This document shows, one piece after another, positions 8,427 to 15,455 of a stretch of DNA of 21,046 nt. The DNA is from Oscillospiraceae bacterium (GTDB lineage Bacteria > Bacillota > Clostridia > Oscillospirales > Oscillospiraceae). The notes beneath the pieces are model-generated. The model was given only the letters and a program-made list of their open reading frames with translations, searched no databases and was not told where the DNA came from. Each line of letters begins with the position of its first letter. Position 1 is the first letter of the stretch. Location: contig JAHHSJ010000034.1 of NCBI GenBank assembly GCA_020025295.1, positions 1 to 21,046 of the forward strand, written 5' to 3'. Both the position numbers and the translations under genes were made by a program.

Positions 8427-9241
8427 CGATTTCAGAACGCAGAGCAAGTATGGAACAATATCAGGGCGTGTCGATTTGCCCAGAGGATTTTGTTCCCCAT
8501 TGGCAGGCAAAGTTGGAGAACGTGCAAATTTGTGAAGTCCGCCGGGAGCCGGCGGAATTTGAAAATCCCTGTGCAGTGTATGAAAACCTGCATATCCGCA
8601 CGGAGCAGGGAGAAACCCTCCATGCACGCTATATCCGGCCTGCGGCAGGAACCGGCCCGTATCCCACCTTGCTGATGTACCATGATATGGGCCGCGGTGT
8701 GCGTGGCTGGCATCATATGACACGCTTTATTGCGCTGGGATACGCAGTTGTGGCGTTGGAGAACCGAATCGGCAACGAGATTTCGATGGAAAACATCCAG
8801 CCGGACACCTTGGAGCAGTGCTATGTGGACGCACTGACGGCAGCCAAGGCCGCTCTGCTGCTGCCTGAAACGGACGCTGACCGTCTGGCTGCATGGGGCG
8901 AAGGCTTTGGCGGCGGTCTGGCACTGGTGGTGTCTGCTGTGCTGCCTCAGGCGGTGCGCTGCGCCTGCCTGCATCCTATGCCGGCGGAGCTTCCGACCGA
9001 GCTGGCCTATCTGGATGTGGAGAATTTTGCCCAGTACCTCCATGGTGCGCTTCTGCTGGGTACGGGACTGATGGATGAAGTGGCTACCCCTTGGGGACAG
9101 TACGCCTGCTTCCATCGTGCACCCTGTCCGAAACGGCATCTGGTCTATCCCAAGTATTTGCATGAGCGCATCAATGCCTTTGAGAACGAACACATTCAGT
9201 TTCTGAACCTGTGGAGTGAGTCGGAATACCCGCTGCACTAA
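8423..9241 (+). CDS. Shortened CE7/AXE1 paralogue lacking the nucleophilic serine (probable pseudo-esterase)
   Basis: This 272-aa protein is an evident paralogue of the upstream esterase. The two share the N-terminal pattern (ICPEDFVPHWQAKL), a beta strand ending in YHDMG where the paralogue has FHGYP, ENFAQYL against KNFAHRI, LGTGLMDEVATP against FGTGLEDPWVLP, and a C-terminal LHERINAFE against GHEEIAAFD. The nucleophile elbow reads GEGFGGG instead of GASQGGG, so Gly161 (codon GGC at 8903-8905) occupies the serine position. Asp218 and His247 are retained. About 35-40 residues between the elbow and the acid strand are missing relative to the active paralogue. It may be a regulatory or structural partner, or may use different chemistry. 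Its start overlaps the previous stop (ATGA). Confidence 0.82.
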   Translation: MTISERRASMEQYQGVSICPEDFVPHWQAKLENVQICEVRREPAEFENPCAVYENLHIRTEQGETLHARYIRPAAGTGPYPTLLMYHDMGRGVRGWHHMTRFIALGYAVVALENRIGNEISMENIQPDTLEQCYVDALTAAKAALLLPETDADRLAAWGEGFGGGLALVVSAVLPQAVRCACLHPMPAELPTELAYLDVENFAQYLHGALLLGTGLMDEVATPWGQYACFHRAPCPKRHLVYPKYLHERINAFENEHIQFLNLWSESEYPLH

Positions 9242-9257
9242 GAAAGGAATGATTGGA

Positions 9258-10385
9258 ATGAATCAGCTGAGAACCGCTTTGATTGGATTTGGAGGCATGG
9301 GGCAGCAGTATGCCCAGATGCTCCGTGACGGCGGCGTGGAGGATATGGTGCTCACCGGCGTCTGCTGTCGCAATGCCCGGGGACAGGAACTGCTCCGGCA
9401 GTCGTATCCGGGCGTCGCTGTGTATCCGGATGCGGACGATCTGTTTGCCCACAGCGATGATTTTGATGTTCTGGTCATCGTTACCCCCCACACCAGCCAT
9501 GTGGAGCTGGGAATGAGAGCTGCAAAGGCAGGAAAGCACATTCTGATTGACAAGCCTGCCGGTACCACGGTCTGCGAGGTGCAGGAGCTTTTGGACTGCG
9601 CCCGGGAATGCCATGTAACCTGTGGAATGATTTTCAATGTGCGGATGTACCCGGCTTACCGTAAGGCACAGGAACTGCTGGACAGCGGAGTCTTGGGGCC
9701 GCTGCAGCGGGCGGTCTGGATGTGCAACAGCTGGTATCGTTCCCCGGCCTATCATCGCTCTTCCAGCTGGCGCAGTACCTGGCAGGGAGAACGGGGCGGC
9801 CTGCTCATCAATCAGTGCCAGCACTGCTTCGATGTCTGGCAGAGCCTCTTGGGTATGCCGGAGCGGATTTGGGCGGATGTCGCATACGGACGGTACAATG
9901 ATTTTCAGGTGGATGACGCCGTAGACATCCAAATGCGGTATGCTAACGGTCTGCACGGTACATTCATTGCCTCCAGCGGAGAAAATCCCGGGGTCAATCG
10001 ACTGGAAATCTGGGGTACCAAGGGTAAACTCTGCGTGGAGGACCACACCAAGGTGACGCTGGACACAAATTTGGTGGATACCGATACCTTTGCCAGAACC
10101 AATACCGAAATCTACGCCGTGCCTGGCCACGAAAGTCGGGAAATCCCGGTGAGTGAAGATTTCAGTGACAGCTATCAGCGTGTGTTTTCCAATTTTGCCG
10201 CCCATGTGCTGCGGGGAACCCCCTTGGCAGAGTCCGGTGAGGACGGTTTGAACTCGGTGACCTTGGCCAACGGAGCGTATCTGTCCTCTTGGCTGGGCCA
10301 GCCGGTGACCTTGCCTCTGGATGGAGCACAATATGATGCGCTGCTCCGGGAACACATTCAGGAAGAGCAGAACAGCCAAAAGTAA
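9258..10385 (+). CDS. Gfo/Idh/MocA family NAD(P)-dependent oxidoreductase
   Basis: This 375-aa dehydrogenase belongs to the glucose-fructose oxidoreductase/inositol dehydrogenase/MocA family, which usually oxidises or reduces sugars, inositols or related cyclic compounds. The N-terminal Rossmann motif is GFGGMG at residues 10-15. The lysine motif, EKP in most members, reads DKP here (Asp98-Lys99-Pro100). The catalytic-loop region is GGLLINQCQHCFDVWQ, whose histidine and aspartate match the family's substrate-binding residues. An in-frame start at 9216 would overlap the previous gene by 26 bases and has no ribosome site. AAGGA at 9244-9248 is 9 bases before the ATG at 9258, which is preferred. 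It is the last gene of the operon and is followed by a terminator. Confidence 0.88.
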   Translation: MNQLRTALIGFGGMGQQYAQMLRDGGVEDMVLTGVCCRNARGQELLRQSYPGVAVYPDADDLFAHSDDFDVLVIVTPHTSHVELGMRAAKAGKHILIDKPAGTTVCEVQELLDCARECHVTCGMIFNVRMYPAYRKAQELLDSGVLGPLQRAVWMCNSWYRSPAYHRSSSWRSTWQGERGGLLINQCQHCFDVWQSLLGMPERIWADVAYGRYNDFQVDDAVDIQMRYANGLHGTFIASSGENPGVNRLEIWGTKGKLCVEDHTKVTLDTNLVDTDTFARTNTEIYAVPGHESREIPVSEDFSDSYQRVFSNFAAHVLRGTPLAESGEDGLNSVTLANGAYLSSWLGQPVTLPLDGAQYDALLREHIQEEQNSQK

Positions 10386-10400
10386 AGTAAAGAAATGCAG

Positions 10401-10447
10401 AACGCACACGGAACTTCGTAAGAAGCGCCGTGTGCGTTTGTTGTTTT
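10401..10447 (+). terminator. Intrinsic terminator of the ABC/esterase operon
   Basis: The stem AACGCACACGG (10401-10411) pairs perfectly with CCGTGTGCGTT (10428-10438). The loop carries a second small CTTC/GAAG hairpin, and TTTGTTGTTTT follows. It starts 15 bases after the stop of the Gfo/Idh/MocA gene and ends the long operon. Confidence 0.88.
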
Positions 10448-10518
10448 AAGGATGGGACATTATTTTGATGATATTATCACAGAATGGTGATTTTCCTGTT
10501 AAGAATCGGCATCTGTCG

Positions 10519-10547
10519 TTGTATTTGGTGATAAGTTGTGGTAAACT
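10519..10547 (+). promoter_or_regulatory. Probable sigma-A promoter for the S24 repressor-pepF unit
   Basis: The -35 hexamer TTGTAT (10519-10524), a 17-base spacer and the -10 hexamer TAAACT (10542-10547) are preceded by an extended -10 TGG. It lies about 40 bases before the repressor ATG. No clear palindromic operator for autorepression was found around it. Confidence 0.6.
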
Positions 10548-10585
10548 AACGAGGTAGGAAACCACCGGAGGAAGGAGGCACCGAT

Positions 10586-11215
10586 ATGGAATTGGTTGAC
10601 ACCTTGGGCGGACGGCTCAAGCAGCTGATGCAGGAGCGGGGGCTCAATTATGAAGCGCTGGGTCTTCTGCTGGATATGAAGCCCCAAACCTTGAACCGCT
10701 ATGTGCTGGGACAGCGTGAGCCGAAGGCGAGCGTGATGCTGGATATGGCGGATCGGCTTGGCGTGGATGAACGCTGGCTGCAAGGTTATGATGTTCCGCA
10801 GGTGCGCTCTGCCATGCCGGGGGAGAAGATGCTCCCCATCGTCGGCACCATCCGGGCCGGAAATCCGGAGCTGGCACAGGAGGATATTCTGGGCTGGGCA
10901 CCGGCGCCGGTGTCGGATACGGAAGGCTACTTCTACCTTCAGGTGGAAGGCAACAGCATGATCAATGCCGGCATCCACCCCAATGATCTGGTGCTGATCC
11001 ACCGTCAGCCTCAGGCAGAGAACGGGCAGATTGTGGCCTGTATTGTGGATGGAGAAGCGGCAACCCTGAAGCGGTATCGCCGTCAGGGAGAGTTTGTCAT
11101 CCTTCAGCCGGAGAATCCGGAGTATGAGCCCCGAATTCTGCCGGTCAGTGAGTTTACCATGGGCAATGCCATGATTGTGGGCGTGGCCCAGAAATTGCTG
11201 CGAGATCTTTCGTGA
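10586..11215 (+). CDS. XRE-family transcriptional regulator with S24 (LexA/CI-like) self-cleavage domain
   Basis: This 209-aa DNA-binding repressor has a Cro/CI helix-turn-helix at about residues 5-62 (LGLLLDMKPQTLNRYVLGQREP). It is fused to a peptidase S24 domain at about residues 82-205. All self-cleavage elements are visible: a candidate Ala91-Gly92 scissile bond in TIRAGNPELA, nucleophile Ser124 in EGNSMINAGI, and general base Lys162 in ATLKRYRR. Members sense DNA damage through RecA-stimulated autocleavage or act as phage CI-type repressors. It lacks the winged-helix DNA-binding domain of true LexA. No phage genes are nearby, so its targets are unknown. GGAGGAAGGAGG precedes the ATG, and it is followed 19 bases later by pepF, probably co-transcribed. 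Confidence 0.9.
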   Translation: MELVDTLGGRLKQLMQERGLNYEALGLLLDMKPQTLNRYVLGQREPKASVMLDMADRLGVDERWLQGYDVPQVRSAMPGEKMLPIVGTIRAGNPELAQEDILGWAPAPVSDTEGYFYLQVEGNSMINAGIHPNDLVLIHRQPQAENGQIVACIVDGEAATLKRYRRQGEFVILQPENPEYEPRILPVSEFTMGNAMIVGVAQKLLRDLS

Positions 11216-11234
11216 ATAGAAAAGGAGGAACACA

Positions 11235-13028
11235 ATGGAAATCAAATCCAGAGATCAGATCGATCCCCGTTACCATTGGGACCTGAGCCGGATTTATGCA
11301 TCCGACGAAGTATTTGTGGCTGAGCTGGAGCGTGCCAAGGGCTATGCAGAGAAGCTGACCGCCTATCAGGGCAAAATCTCCCAGAGCCCGGAGGAGCTTT
11401 TGGCTTACCTGAAGCTGGAAGACGAAGCGTATGTGGACCTTGGCAAGCTGGCCAACTATGCCCAGCGCAAGAGCGATGAGGACACCCGTATCTCCAAGTA
11501 TCAGGAGTTTGTGGGTCAGGTCATGAGCCTTGATGTGGCCATTTCCGGTGCCATGGCTTGGTTCACCCCGGAGCTGCTGACCATCGACGAGGAGAAGATG
11601 GCGTCTTTCTATGCCCAGTGCCCGGAACTGGAGCATTACCGCCGCAGCTTGGACCGTGAGTTCCGCCGCAGAGCCCACACCCTGTCTCCCGCAGAGGAGT
11701 CCCTGCTGGCTGCCGCCGGTGAGATGGCCCGGCAGCCTGACAACATCTATTCCATGTTTGCCGATGCGGACATGACCTTCCCGGACGCAGTGGATGCCAA
11801 GGGCGAGCATCATCCCATCACCCACGGCAGCTTTGTGCCGCTGCTGATGGGCAACGACCGTGTCCTGCGTAAGTCTGCCTTTGAGCAGCATTATTCCGTC
11901 TACGGTCAGTACCGCAATACCTGCGCTGCTATTTTGGCTTCTCAGTGCAAGCAGCTGAAGTTCTACGCAGATGCCCGCAAGTATCCCAATACGCTCTCTG
12001 CCGCACTGGACAGCACGGAAGTGCCTGTGGATGTGTATACCAACCTGATTGACGCTGTGCATCGTAATATGCCTGCCATGCACAAGTATACCCGCCTGCG
12101 CCGCAAGCTGCTGGGCGTGGAGGAACTGCACTTCTACGATCTGTATACCCCCATGGTGAGCGATGTGGAGATGAACTTCACCTATGAGGAGGCCTGTGAC
12201 CTGATTCTGAAGGCGCTGGAGCCGATGGGCGAGGAGTATTGCTCCATTGTGAAGCATGGTCTGGAGAGCCGCTGGATTGATGTCTATGAAAATCCCGGCA
12301 AGCGTTCCGGCGCCTATTCTTCCGGCAGCTTCGGCGTGGATCCCTATATCCTGCTGAACTTCCACGGCACTCTGAACGATGTGTTCACCCTGATTCACGA
12401 GATGGGTCACTCCATGCACAGCTATTTCTCCCGCCACACCCAGTCTGCTCGTTACAGCGAGTATGTCATTTTTGTGGCTGAAGTGGCTTCCACTTGCAAC
12501 GAGGCCCTGCTGATGCAGTATCTGCTCAAGCACACCACCGACAAGCGTGAGCGTGCTTACCTCATCAACTACTTCTTGGAGCAGTTCCGCACCACGCTGT
12601 ATCGCCAGACCATGTTCGCCGAGTTCGAGCTGGAGATCAACCGCATGACCGAGCGTGGCGAAGGCCTCACCGCTGATGCCCTCAATGAGCTGTACGGTCG
12701 CCTGAATCGGGAGTACTTTGGCCCCGATATTGTGCTGGACGAGGAAATCAAGCTGGAGTGGGCCCGTATCCCTCATTTCTACTACAACTATTATGTCTAC
12801 CAGTATTCCACGGGCTATGCGGCAGCAATCGCATTGTCTGAGCGAATTCTGAATGGCGGAGAAGCTGCGGTTAAGGATTATGTGAACTTCCTGAGCGGCG
12901 GCTGCTCCAAGCCTCCTATCGACCTGCTCCGCGGCGCTGGTGTGGATATGGCTACGGCCAAGCCCATCGACGATGCCCTGCACCTGTTCGATTCCTTGGT
13001 GGATGAGATGGATCAGCTGACCCAGTAA
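11235..13028 (+). CDS. pepF: Oligoendopeptidase F (M3B zinc metallopeptidase)
   Basis: This cytoplasmic zinc peptidase of 597 aa cleaves short peptides, typically 7-17 residues long, in peptide turnover. The zinc site HEMGH has His388, Glu389 and His392, and the third ligand is probably Glu416 in VAEVAST, 28 residues after the first histidine as in the M3 family. The N-terminal domain and the C-terminal signature YYNYYVYQYSTGYAAA are typical of PepF. There is no signal peptide. AAAGGAGG lies just upstream, and a strong terminator follows the stop by 21 bases. Cotranscription with an S24 repressor is unusual, but the 19-base spacing supports it. Confidence 0.95.
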   Translation: MEIKSRDQIDPRYHWDLSRIYASDEVFVAELERAKGYAEKLTAYQGKISQSPEELLAYLKLEDEAYVDLGKLANYAQRKSDEDTRISKYQEFVGQVMSLDVAISGAMAWFTPELLTIDEEKMASFYAQCPELEHYRRSLDREFRRRAHTLSPAEESLLAAAGEMARQPDNIYSMFADADMTFPDAVDAKGEHHPITHGSFVPLLMGNDRVLRKSAFEQHYSVYGQYRNTCAAILASQCKQLKFYADARKYPNTLSAALDSTEVPVDVYTNLIDAVHRNMPAMHKYTRLRRKLLGVEELHFYDLYTPMVSDVEMNFTYEEACDLILKALEPMGEEYCSIVKHGLESRWIDVYENPGKRSGAYSSGSFGVDPYILLNFHGTLNDVFTLIHEMGHSMHSYFSRHTQSARYSEYVIFVAEVASTCNEALLMQYLLKHTTDKRERAYLINYFLEQFRTTLYRQTMFAEFELEINRMTERGEGLTADALNELYGRLNREYFGPDIVLDEEIKLEWARIPHFYYNYYVYQYSTGYAAAIALSERILNGGEAAVKDYVNFLSGGCSKPPIDLLRGAGVDMATAKPIDDALHLFDSLVDEMDQLTQ

Positions 13029-13049
13029 GCCCGGCTTATCGCGAAATAC

Positions 13050-13088
13050 ACGCCCCCGAAACCATGTAGTTTCGGGGGCGTTTGTTGT
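13050..13088 (+). terminator. Intrinsic terminator after pepF
   Basis: A perfect 13-bp stem (ACGCCCCCGAAAC at 13050-13062, GTTTCGGGGGCGT at 13069-13081) with the 6-base loop CATGTA is followed by TTTGTTGT. It lies 21 bases downstream of the pepF stop codon. Confidence 0.92.
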
Positions 13089-13300
13089 ACCTGGTCGAAG
13101 GGGAAACTTGCGGCAAGGCAGGGGAGAGGTTCGGGATTTCTGCCAGTACGCTGAACCGAACCGTGAAGTCCTATGCCATCGTAAAAAATACATCGGCCGA
13201 TACGGTGCAAAAACTTTGCTATGGAATGGGAATTTCGTTTAAGGAATTTTGGAAGAGCCCGTTCTTCATCCGGATTGAATACAATCCGGATGAAGAATGA
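13082..13300 (+). pseudogene. Truncated XRE-type helix-turn-helix gene remnant
   Basis: The frame encodes about 72 residues resembling the second half of a small Cro/CI DNA-binding protein. GERFGISASTLNRTV fits the recognition helix, and TVQKLCYGMGISFKEFWKSPFF fits helices four and five of the XRE fold. The N-terminal helix is missing, because an in-frame TAG at 13067 lies inside the pepF terminator. The only possible start is TTG at 13082, with no convincing ribosome site. Its C-terminal codons coincide with a perfect inverted repeat. I read it as a gene whose front end was lost. A short expressed protein is less likely but not excluded. Confidence 0.5.
13262..13297. repeat. Perfect 16-bp inverted repeat with 4-base loop
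   Basis: TTCTTCATCCGGATTG (13262-13277) and CAATCCGGATGAAGAA (13282-13297) are exact reverse complements around AATA. The repeat overlaps the end of the HTH remnant. Neither strand carries a T tract after it, so it is not an obvious terminator. Confidence 0.9.
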
Positions 13301-13302
13301 CA

Positions 13303-13338
13303 AAAGCCGCCGCATCTCTTACGAGATGCGGCGGCTTT
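13303..13338. terminator. Strong hairpin, possible bidirectional terminator
   Basis: A perfect 16-bp stem (AAAGCCGCCGCATCTC at 13303-13318, GAGATGCGGCGGCTTT at 13323-13338) has a 4-base TTAC loop. Ts flank it on both strands, slightly more on the minus strand (TTTTG). It starts 5 bases after the preceding inverted repeat and could stop transcripts of the HTH remnant or read-through of the minus-strand gene. The rest of the gap to 13445 shows nothing convincing beyond an unpartnered AGGAGG. Confidence 0.7.
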
Positions 13339-13442
13339 CCGCTGGTTTCGAAACAATAAAAGAACGCTCGAAAGGGAAGAGGCTCTTTATTTCAGGAGGA
13401 AAGAAGCACGCCAAGAAGCAGGGAGTGCATAAAGATGGGTAT

Positions 13443-13472
13443 GGAAAACCGCTCCGAGTTCTGGAGCGGTTT
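13443..13472 (-). terminator. Terminator of the TM2 protein gene
   Basis: On the minus strand the 10-bp stem AAACCGCTCC / GGAGCGGTTT (+ strand 13446-13455 and 13463-13472) with a 7-base loop starts 10 bases after the stop codon and ends in TTTT. The T tract is short. Confidence 0.65.
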
Positions 13473-13481
13473 CTGGACGGG

Positions 13482-13856
13482 TTAACCGACAAAGTAGGGA
13501 TTTGGCTTAAAGAGCAGGGCGATGCAGTCCACTACCCAGCCGATTCCGAAAATACCGCCGGTCAGCAGGTAGAGAACGCCCATCAGGATACGGCCCTCGT
13601 AGAACTTATGTGCGCCGAGTCCGCCGAGCAGCAGGCAAAGCACAAAGGCGACCCACTTGTCCTTCATGTATTTGTTGGGCACATAGACCGGTGTCTGCAC
13701 ATAGGTTTGGGAATAGAGCGGTTCTACCTGACAGCCACAGTGCGGGCAGATCACAGCAGACTGGTTAATGGAAGCGCCGCAGTGGGAGCAGTATTTGGTT
13801 GTAGAATGGAAATTTCCAGACGCATGTTGATTGTTGGCATTTGAATCCTGATACAT
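13482..13856 (-). CDS. Zinc-ribbon and TM2-domain small membrane protein
   Basis: This 124-aa protein has an N-terminal zinc ribbon (Cys23, Cys26, Cys37 and Cys40 in CSHCG...CPHCG), a Gln/Tyr/Val/Pro linker, and a C-terminal TM2 domain of two membrane helices at about residues 67-85 and 90-115. The domain has the characteristic GGLGAHKFYEGR turn. TM2 proteins are widespread and their molecular role is mostly unknown. The start at 13856 is chosen because AAAGGAG lies 11 bases upstream on the minus strand. The longer frame starting at 13985 would run through its own promoter and into the gap terminator. It has its own perfect promoter and terminator, so it is a single-gene unit. Confidence 0.86.
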   Translation of the reverse strand: MYQDSNANNQHASGNFHSTTKYCSHCGASINQSAVICPHCGCQVEPLYSQTYVQTPVYVPNKYMKDKWVAFVLCLLLGGLGAHKFYEGRILMGVLYLLTGGIFGIGWVVDCIALLFKPNPYFVG

Positions 13857-13905
13857 AGCAGTCAAATCTCCTTTGTACATGGGAAATAAACGGACCGTTT
13901 CAACG

Positions 13906-13934
13906 ATTATAATCAATCTGCGAAAAATTGTCAA
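13906..13934 (-). promoter_or_regulatory. Perfect consensus sigma-A promoter for the TM2 gene
   Basis: On the minus strand TTGACA (13934-13929), exactly 17 bases, then TATAAT (13911-13906). Both hexamers match consensus. It lies 50 bases before the chosen ATG and just beyond the gap terminator. Confidence 0.9.
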
Positions 13935-13940
13935 ATAATC

Positions 13941-14000
13941 GAGGAAAAGAAAAAGAATACGCTCCTTTTCGCCGGCCGAAGCCATTGAAAAGGAGCGTAT
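13941..14000 (-). terminator. Intrinsic terminator of gap
   Basis: On the minus strand a perfect 14-bp stem (ATACGCTCCTTTTC / GAAAAGGAGCGTAT, + strand 13957-13970 and 13987-14000) with a 16-base loop is followed by TCTTTTTCTTTTCC. It starts 32 bases after the gap stop codon. Confidence 0.88.
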
Positions 14001-14032
14001 GTCAATTACAAGTCAGAAATCTCAAACAAAGA

Positions 14033-15046
14033 TTACTTGTGGTCGACGCTGTACATGTGAGCGATCAGATCCAGAACCTTGTTGGAGTAGCCGATCTCGT
14101 TGTCGTACCAGGACACGACCTTCACGAAGGTGTCGGTCAGAGCAATGCCAGCGCCAGCATCGAAGATGGAGGTGCGGGTGTCGCCCAGGAAGTCGGAGGA
14201 AACGACAGCATCCTCGGTGTAGCCCAGAACGCCAGCCAGCTCGCCCTCGGAAGCCTTCTTCATGGCAGCGCAGATCTCAGCGTAGGTAGCGGGCTTAGCC
14301 AGGTTGACAGTCAGGTCAACGACGGAGACGTCCAGAGTGGGAACACGCATGGACATACCGGTCAGCTTGCCGTTCAGGCTGGGGATAACCTTGCCCACGG
14401 CCTTAGCAGCGCCAGTGGAGGAGGGGATGATGTTGCCGGCAGCAGCACGGCCACCACGCCAGTCCTTCTTGGAGGGGCCGTCAACGGTCTTCTGGGTAGC
14501 GGTGGTGGAGTGGACGGTGGTCATCAGACCATCGGTGATGCCGAAGTTGTCATGCAGAACCTTGGCGATAGGAGCCAGGCAGTTGGTGGTGCAGGAAGCG
14601 TTGGAGACGAAGTTCATGCTGGGGTCATAATCCTTGTTGTTGACGCCCATAACGAACATGGGGGTGTCGTCCTTGGAGGGAGCGGACATGACGACCTTCT
14701 TGGCGCCAGCGTCCAGATGGCCCTGAGCCTTCTCCTTGGTCAGGAACAGACCGGTGGACTCGACGACATACTCAACACCCAGCTCGCCCCAGGGAATCTC
14801 GACGGGGTTGAACTTGGCATAGACCATGACCTTCTTGCCGTTGACAGTGATGGACTCATCATCGTACTCGATGGTGCCATCGAACTGACCGTGCATGGTG
14901 TCATAGCGCAGCATGTAGGCCATGTAGTCAGGGGTCATGCCGGGATCGTTGATGCCGAGGAACTCGATGTCATCACGATTGATGCCGGCGCGGAAGACCA
15001 GACGACCGATACGGCCAAAACCATTAATACCAACTTTGATGCTCAT
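14033..15046 (-). CDS. gap: Glyceraldehyde-3-phosphate dehydrogenase
   Basis: This glycolytic enzyme converts glyceraldehyde 3-phosphate, phosphate and NAD+ to 1,3-bisphosphoglycerate in the cytoplasm. The 337-aa protein starts with the Rossmann motif GINGFGRIGR. Asn33-Asp34 in GINDPG fits NAD specificity. The catalytic Cys152 is in SNASCTTNCLAP, and the assisting His179 is in TTVHSTTATQ. AAGGAG lies 9 bases before the ATG. Codon use is strongly biased (GGC, CTG, AAG, ATC dominate), as expected for a very highly expressed gene. It is monocistronic here: a terminator follows, and other glycolytic genes are not adjacent on this side. Confidence 0.98.
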   Translation of the reverse strand: MSIKVGINGFGRIGRLVFRAGINRDDIEFLGINDPGMTPDYMAYMLRYDTMHGQFDGTIEYDDESITVNGKKVMVYAKFNPVEIPWGELGVEYVVESTGLFLTKEKAQGHLDAGAKKVVMSAPSKDDTPMFVMGVNNKDYDPSMNFVSNASCTTNCLAPIAKVLHDNFGITDGLMTTVHSTTATQKTVDGPSKKDWRGGRAAAGNIIPSSTGAAKAVGKVIPSLNGKLTGMSMRVPTLDVSVVDLTVNLAKPATYAEICAAMKKASEGELAGVLGYTEDAVVSSDFLGDTRTSIFDAGAGIALTDTFVKVVSWYDNEIGYSNKVLDLIAHMYSVDHK

Positions 15047-15099
15047 TGTAAGAACACTCCTTTTCAGTATGAATAAGGTATAGCTTCAATTACCACCCT

Positions 15100-15105
15100 A
15101 TTATA
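15100..15105 (-). promoter_or_regulatory. Candidate -10 element for gap
   Basis: A perfect TATAAT on the minus strand lies 54 bases before the gap ATG, giving a leader of about 45 bases. The -35 region at 17 bases is poor (TTTCTT), so this promoter may need an activator, or the true one may be further upstream. A second minus-strand TATAAT sits at about 15168-15173. Confidence 0.45.
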
Positions 15106-15197
15106 GCCTAAATTGTTACGAAAAGAAAGAGGGAAAGAAAAATTTCGGCGTTTTCACGGCTTGAAATTATAAAAAAACAATTTGCGGACGGAAAATA

Positions 15198-15212
15198 TCG
15201 TCATATTGACGA
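15198..15212. repeat. Short palindrome upstream of gap, candidate operator
   Basis: TCGTCA and TGACGA form a perfect 6-bp inverted repeat around TAT, about 150 bases before the gap ATG. Its size and position fit a regulator binding site, but no known consensus is recognised. Confidence 0.35.
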
Positions 15213-15354
15213 AACAGAGACAAAAAAGCAAAAAAATGCAACAATTTACTAAATAAAAAGAACTTTTCCAAAAGTTTTCACAAAATATGTAACGAATCGA
15301 AATTAAATTCTGATGTCTCAAAATTAAGAAATTATGAAGCTTTTATTAGAAAGA

Positions 15355-15383
15355 TTGCGAACAAGGGCGGAATTTGCTATACT
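15355..15383 (+). promoter_or_regulatory. Sigma-A promoter for the histidine-kinase-like gene
   Basis: TTGCGA (15355-15360), 17 bases, then TATACT (15378-15383) with an extended -10 TGC immediately before it. The leader to the ATG at 15456 would be about 65 bases. Confidence 0.75.
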
Positions 15384-15455
15384 TCATTCAATATAGATGA
15401 GGTATTACGGGCATCCTATGCTTTGAAACAGAAGTCTGCTTTGCGGAGGGCTGAA

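Larger units (their letters stand above)
15047..15455. other. AT-rich divergent intergenic region between gap and the kinase-like gene
   Basis: These roughly 400 bases are markedly AT-rich compared with the genes and contain no convincing coding frame. They hold the gap ribosome site and a candidate -10, a TCGTCA/TGACGA palindrome at 15198-15212, an AACTTTT/AAAAGTT inverted repeat at 15261-15276, and the promoter of the rightward gene at 15355-15383. The 130 bases between 15213 and 15354 hold no other element I can name. Confidence 0.6.

Noticed and set aside
10448..10585. LexA-type operator (CGAAC-N4-GTTCG) before the S24 repressor
   Set aside because: No such palindrome is present. Only a repeated TGGTGAT is seen, which is too short to call.
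11154..13193. A 679-codon open frame on the minus strand opposite pepF
   Set aside because: It spans pepF and its terminator antisense, has no recognisable domain, and the sense strand has a full M3B peptidase with its zinc site.
13857..13985. N-terminal extension of the TM2 protein
   Set aside because: The extension covers the gene's own perfect promoter and part of the gap terminator. The start at 13856 has a ribosome site.
13928..15076. A 382-codon open frame on the plus strand opposite gap
   Set aside because: It is antisense to an unmistakable GAPDH. Its Gly/Val/Asp-rich translation is a codon-bias artefact.
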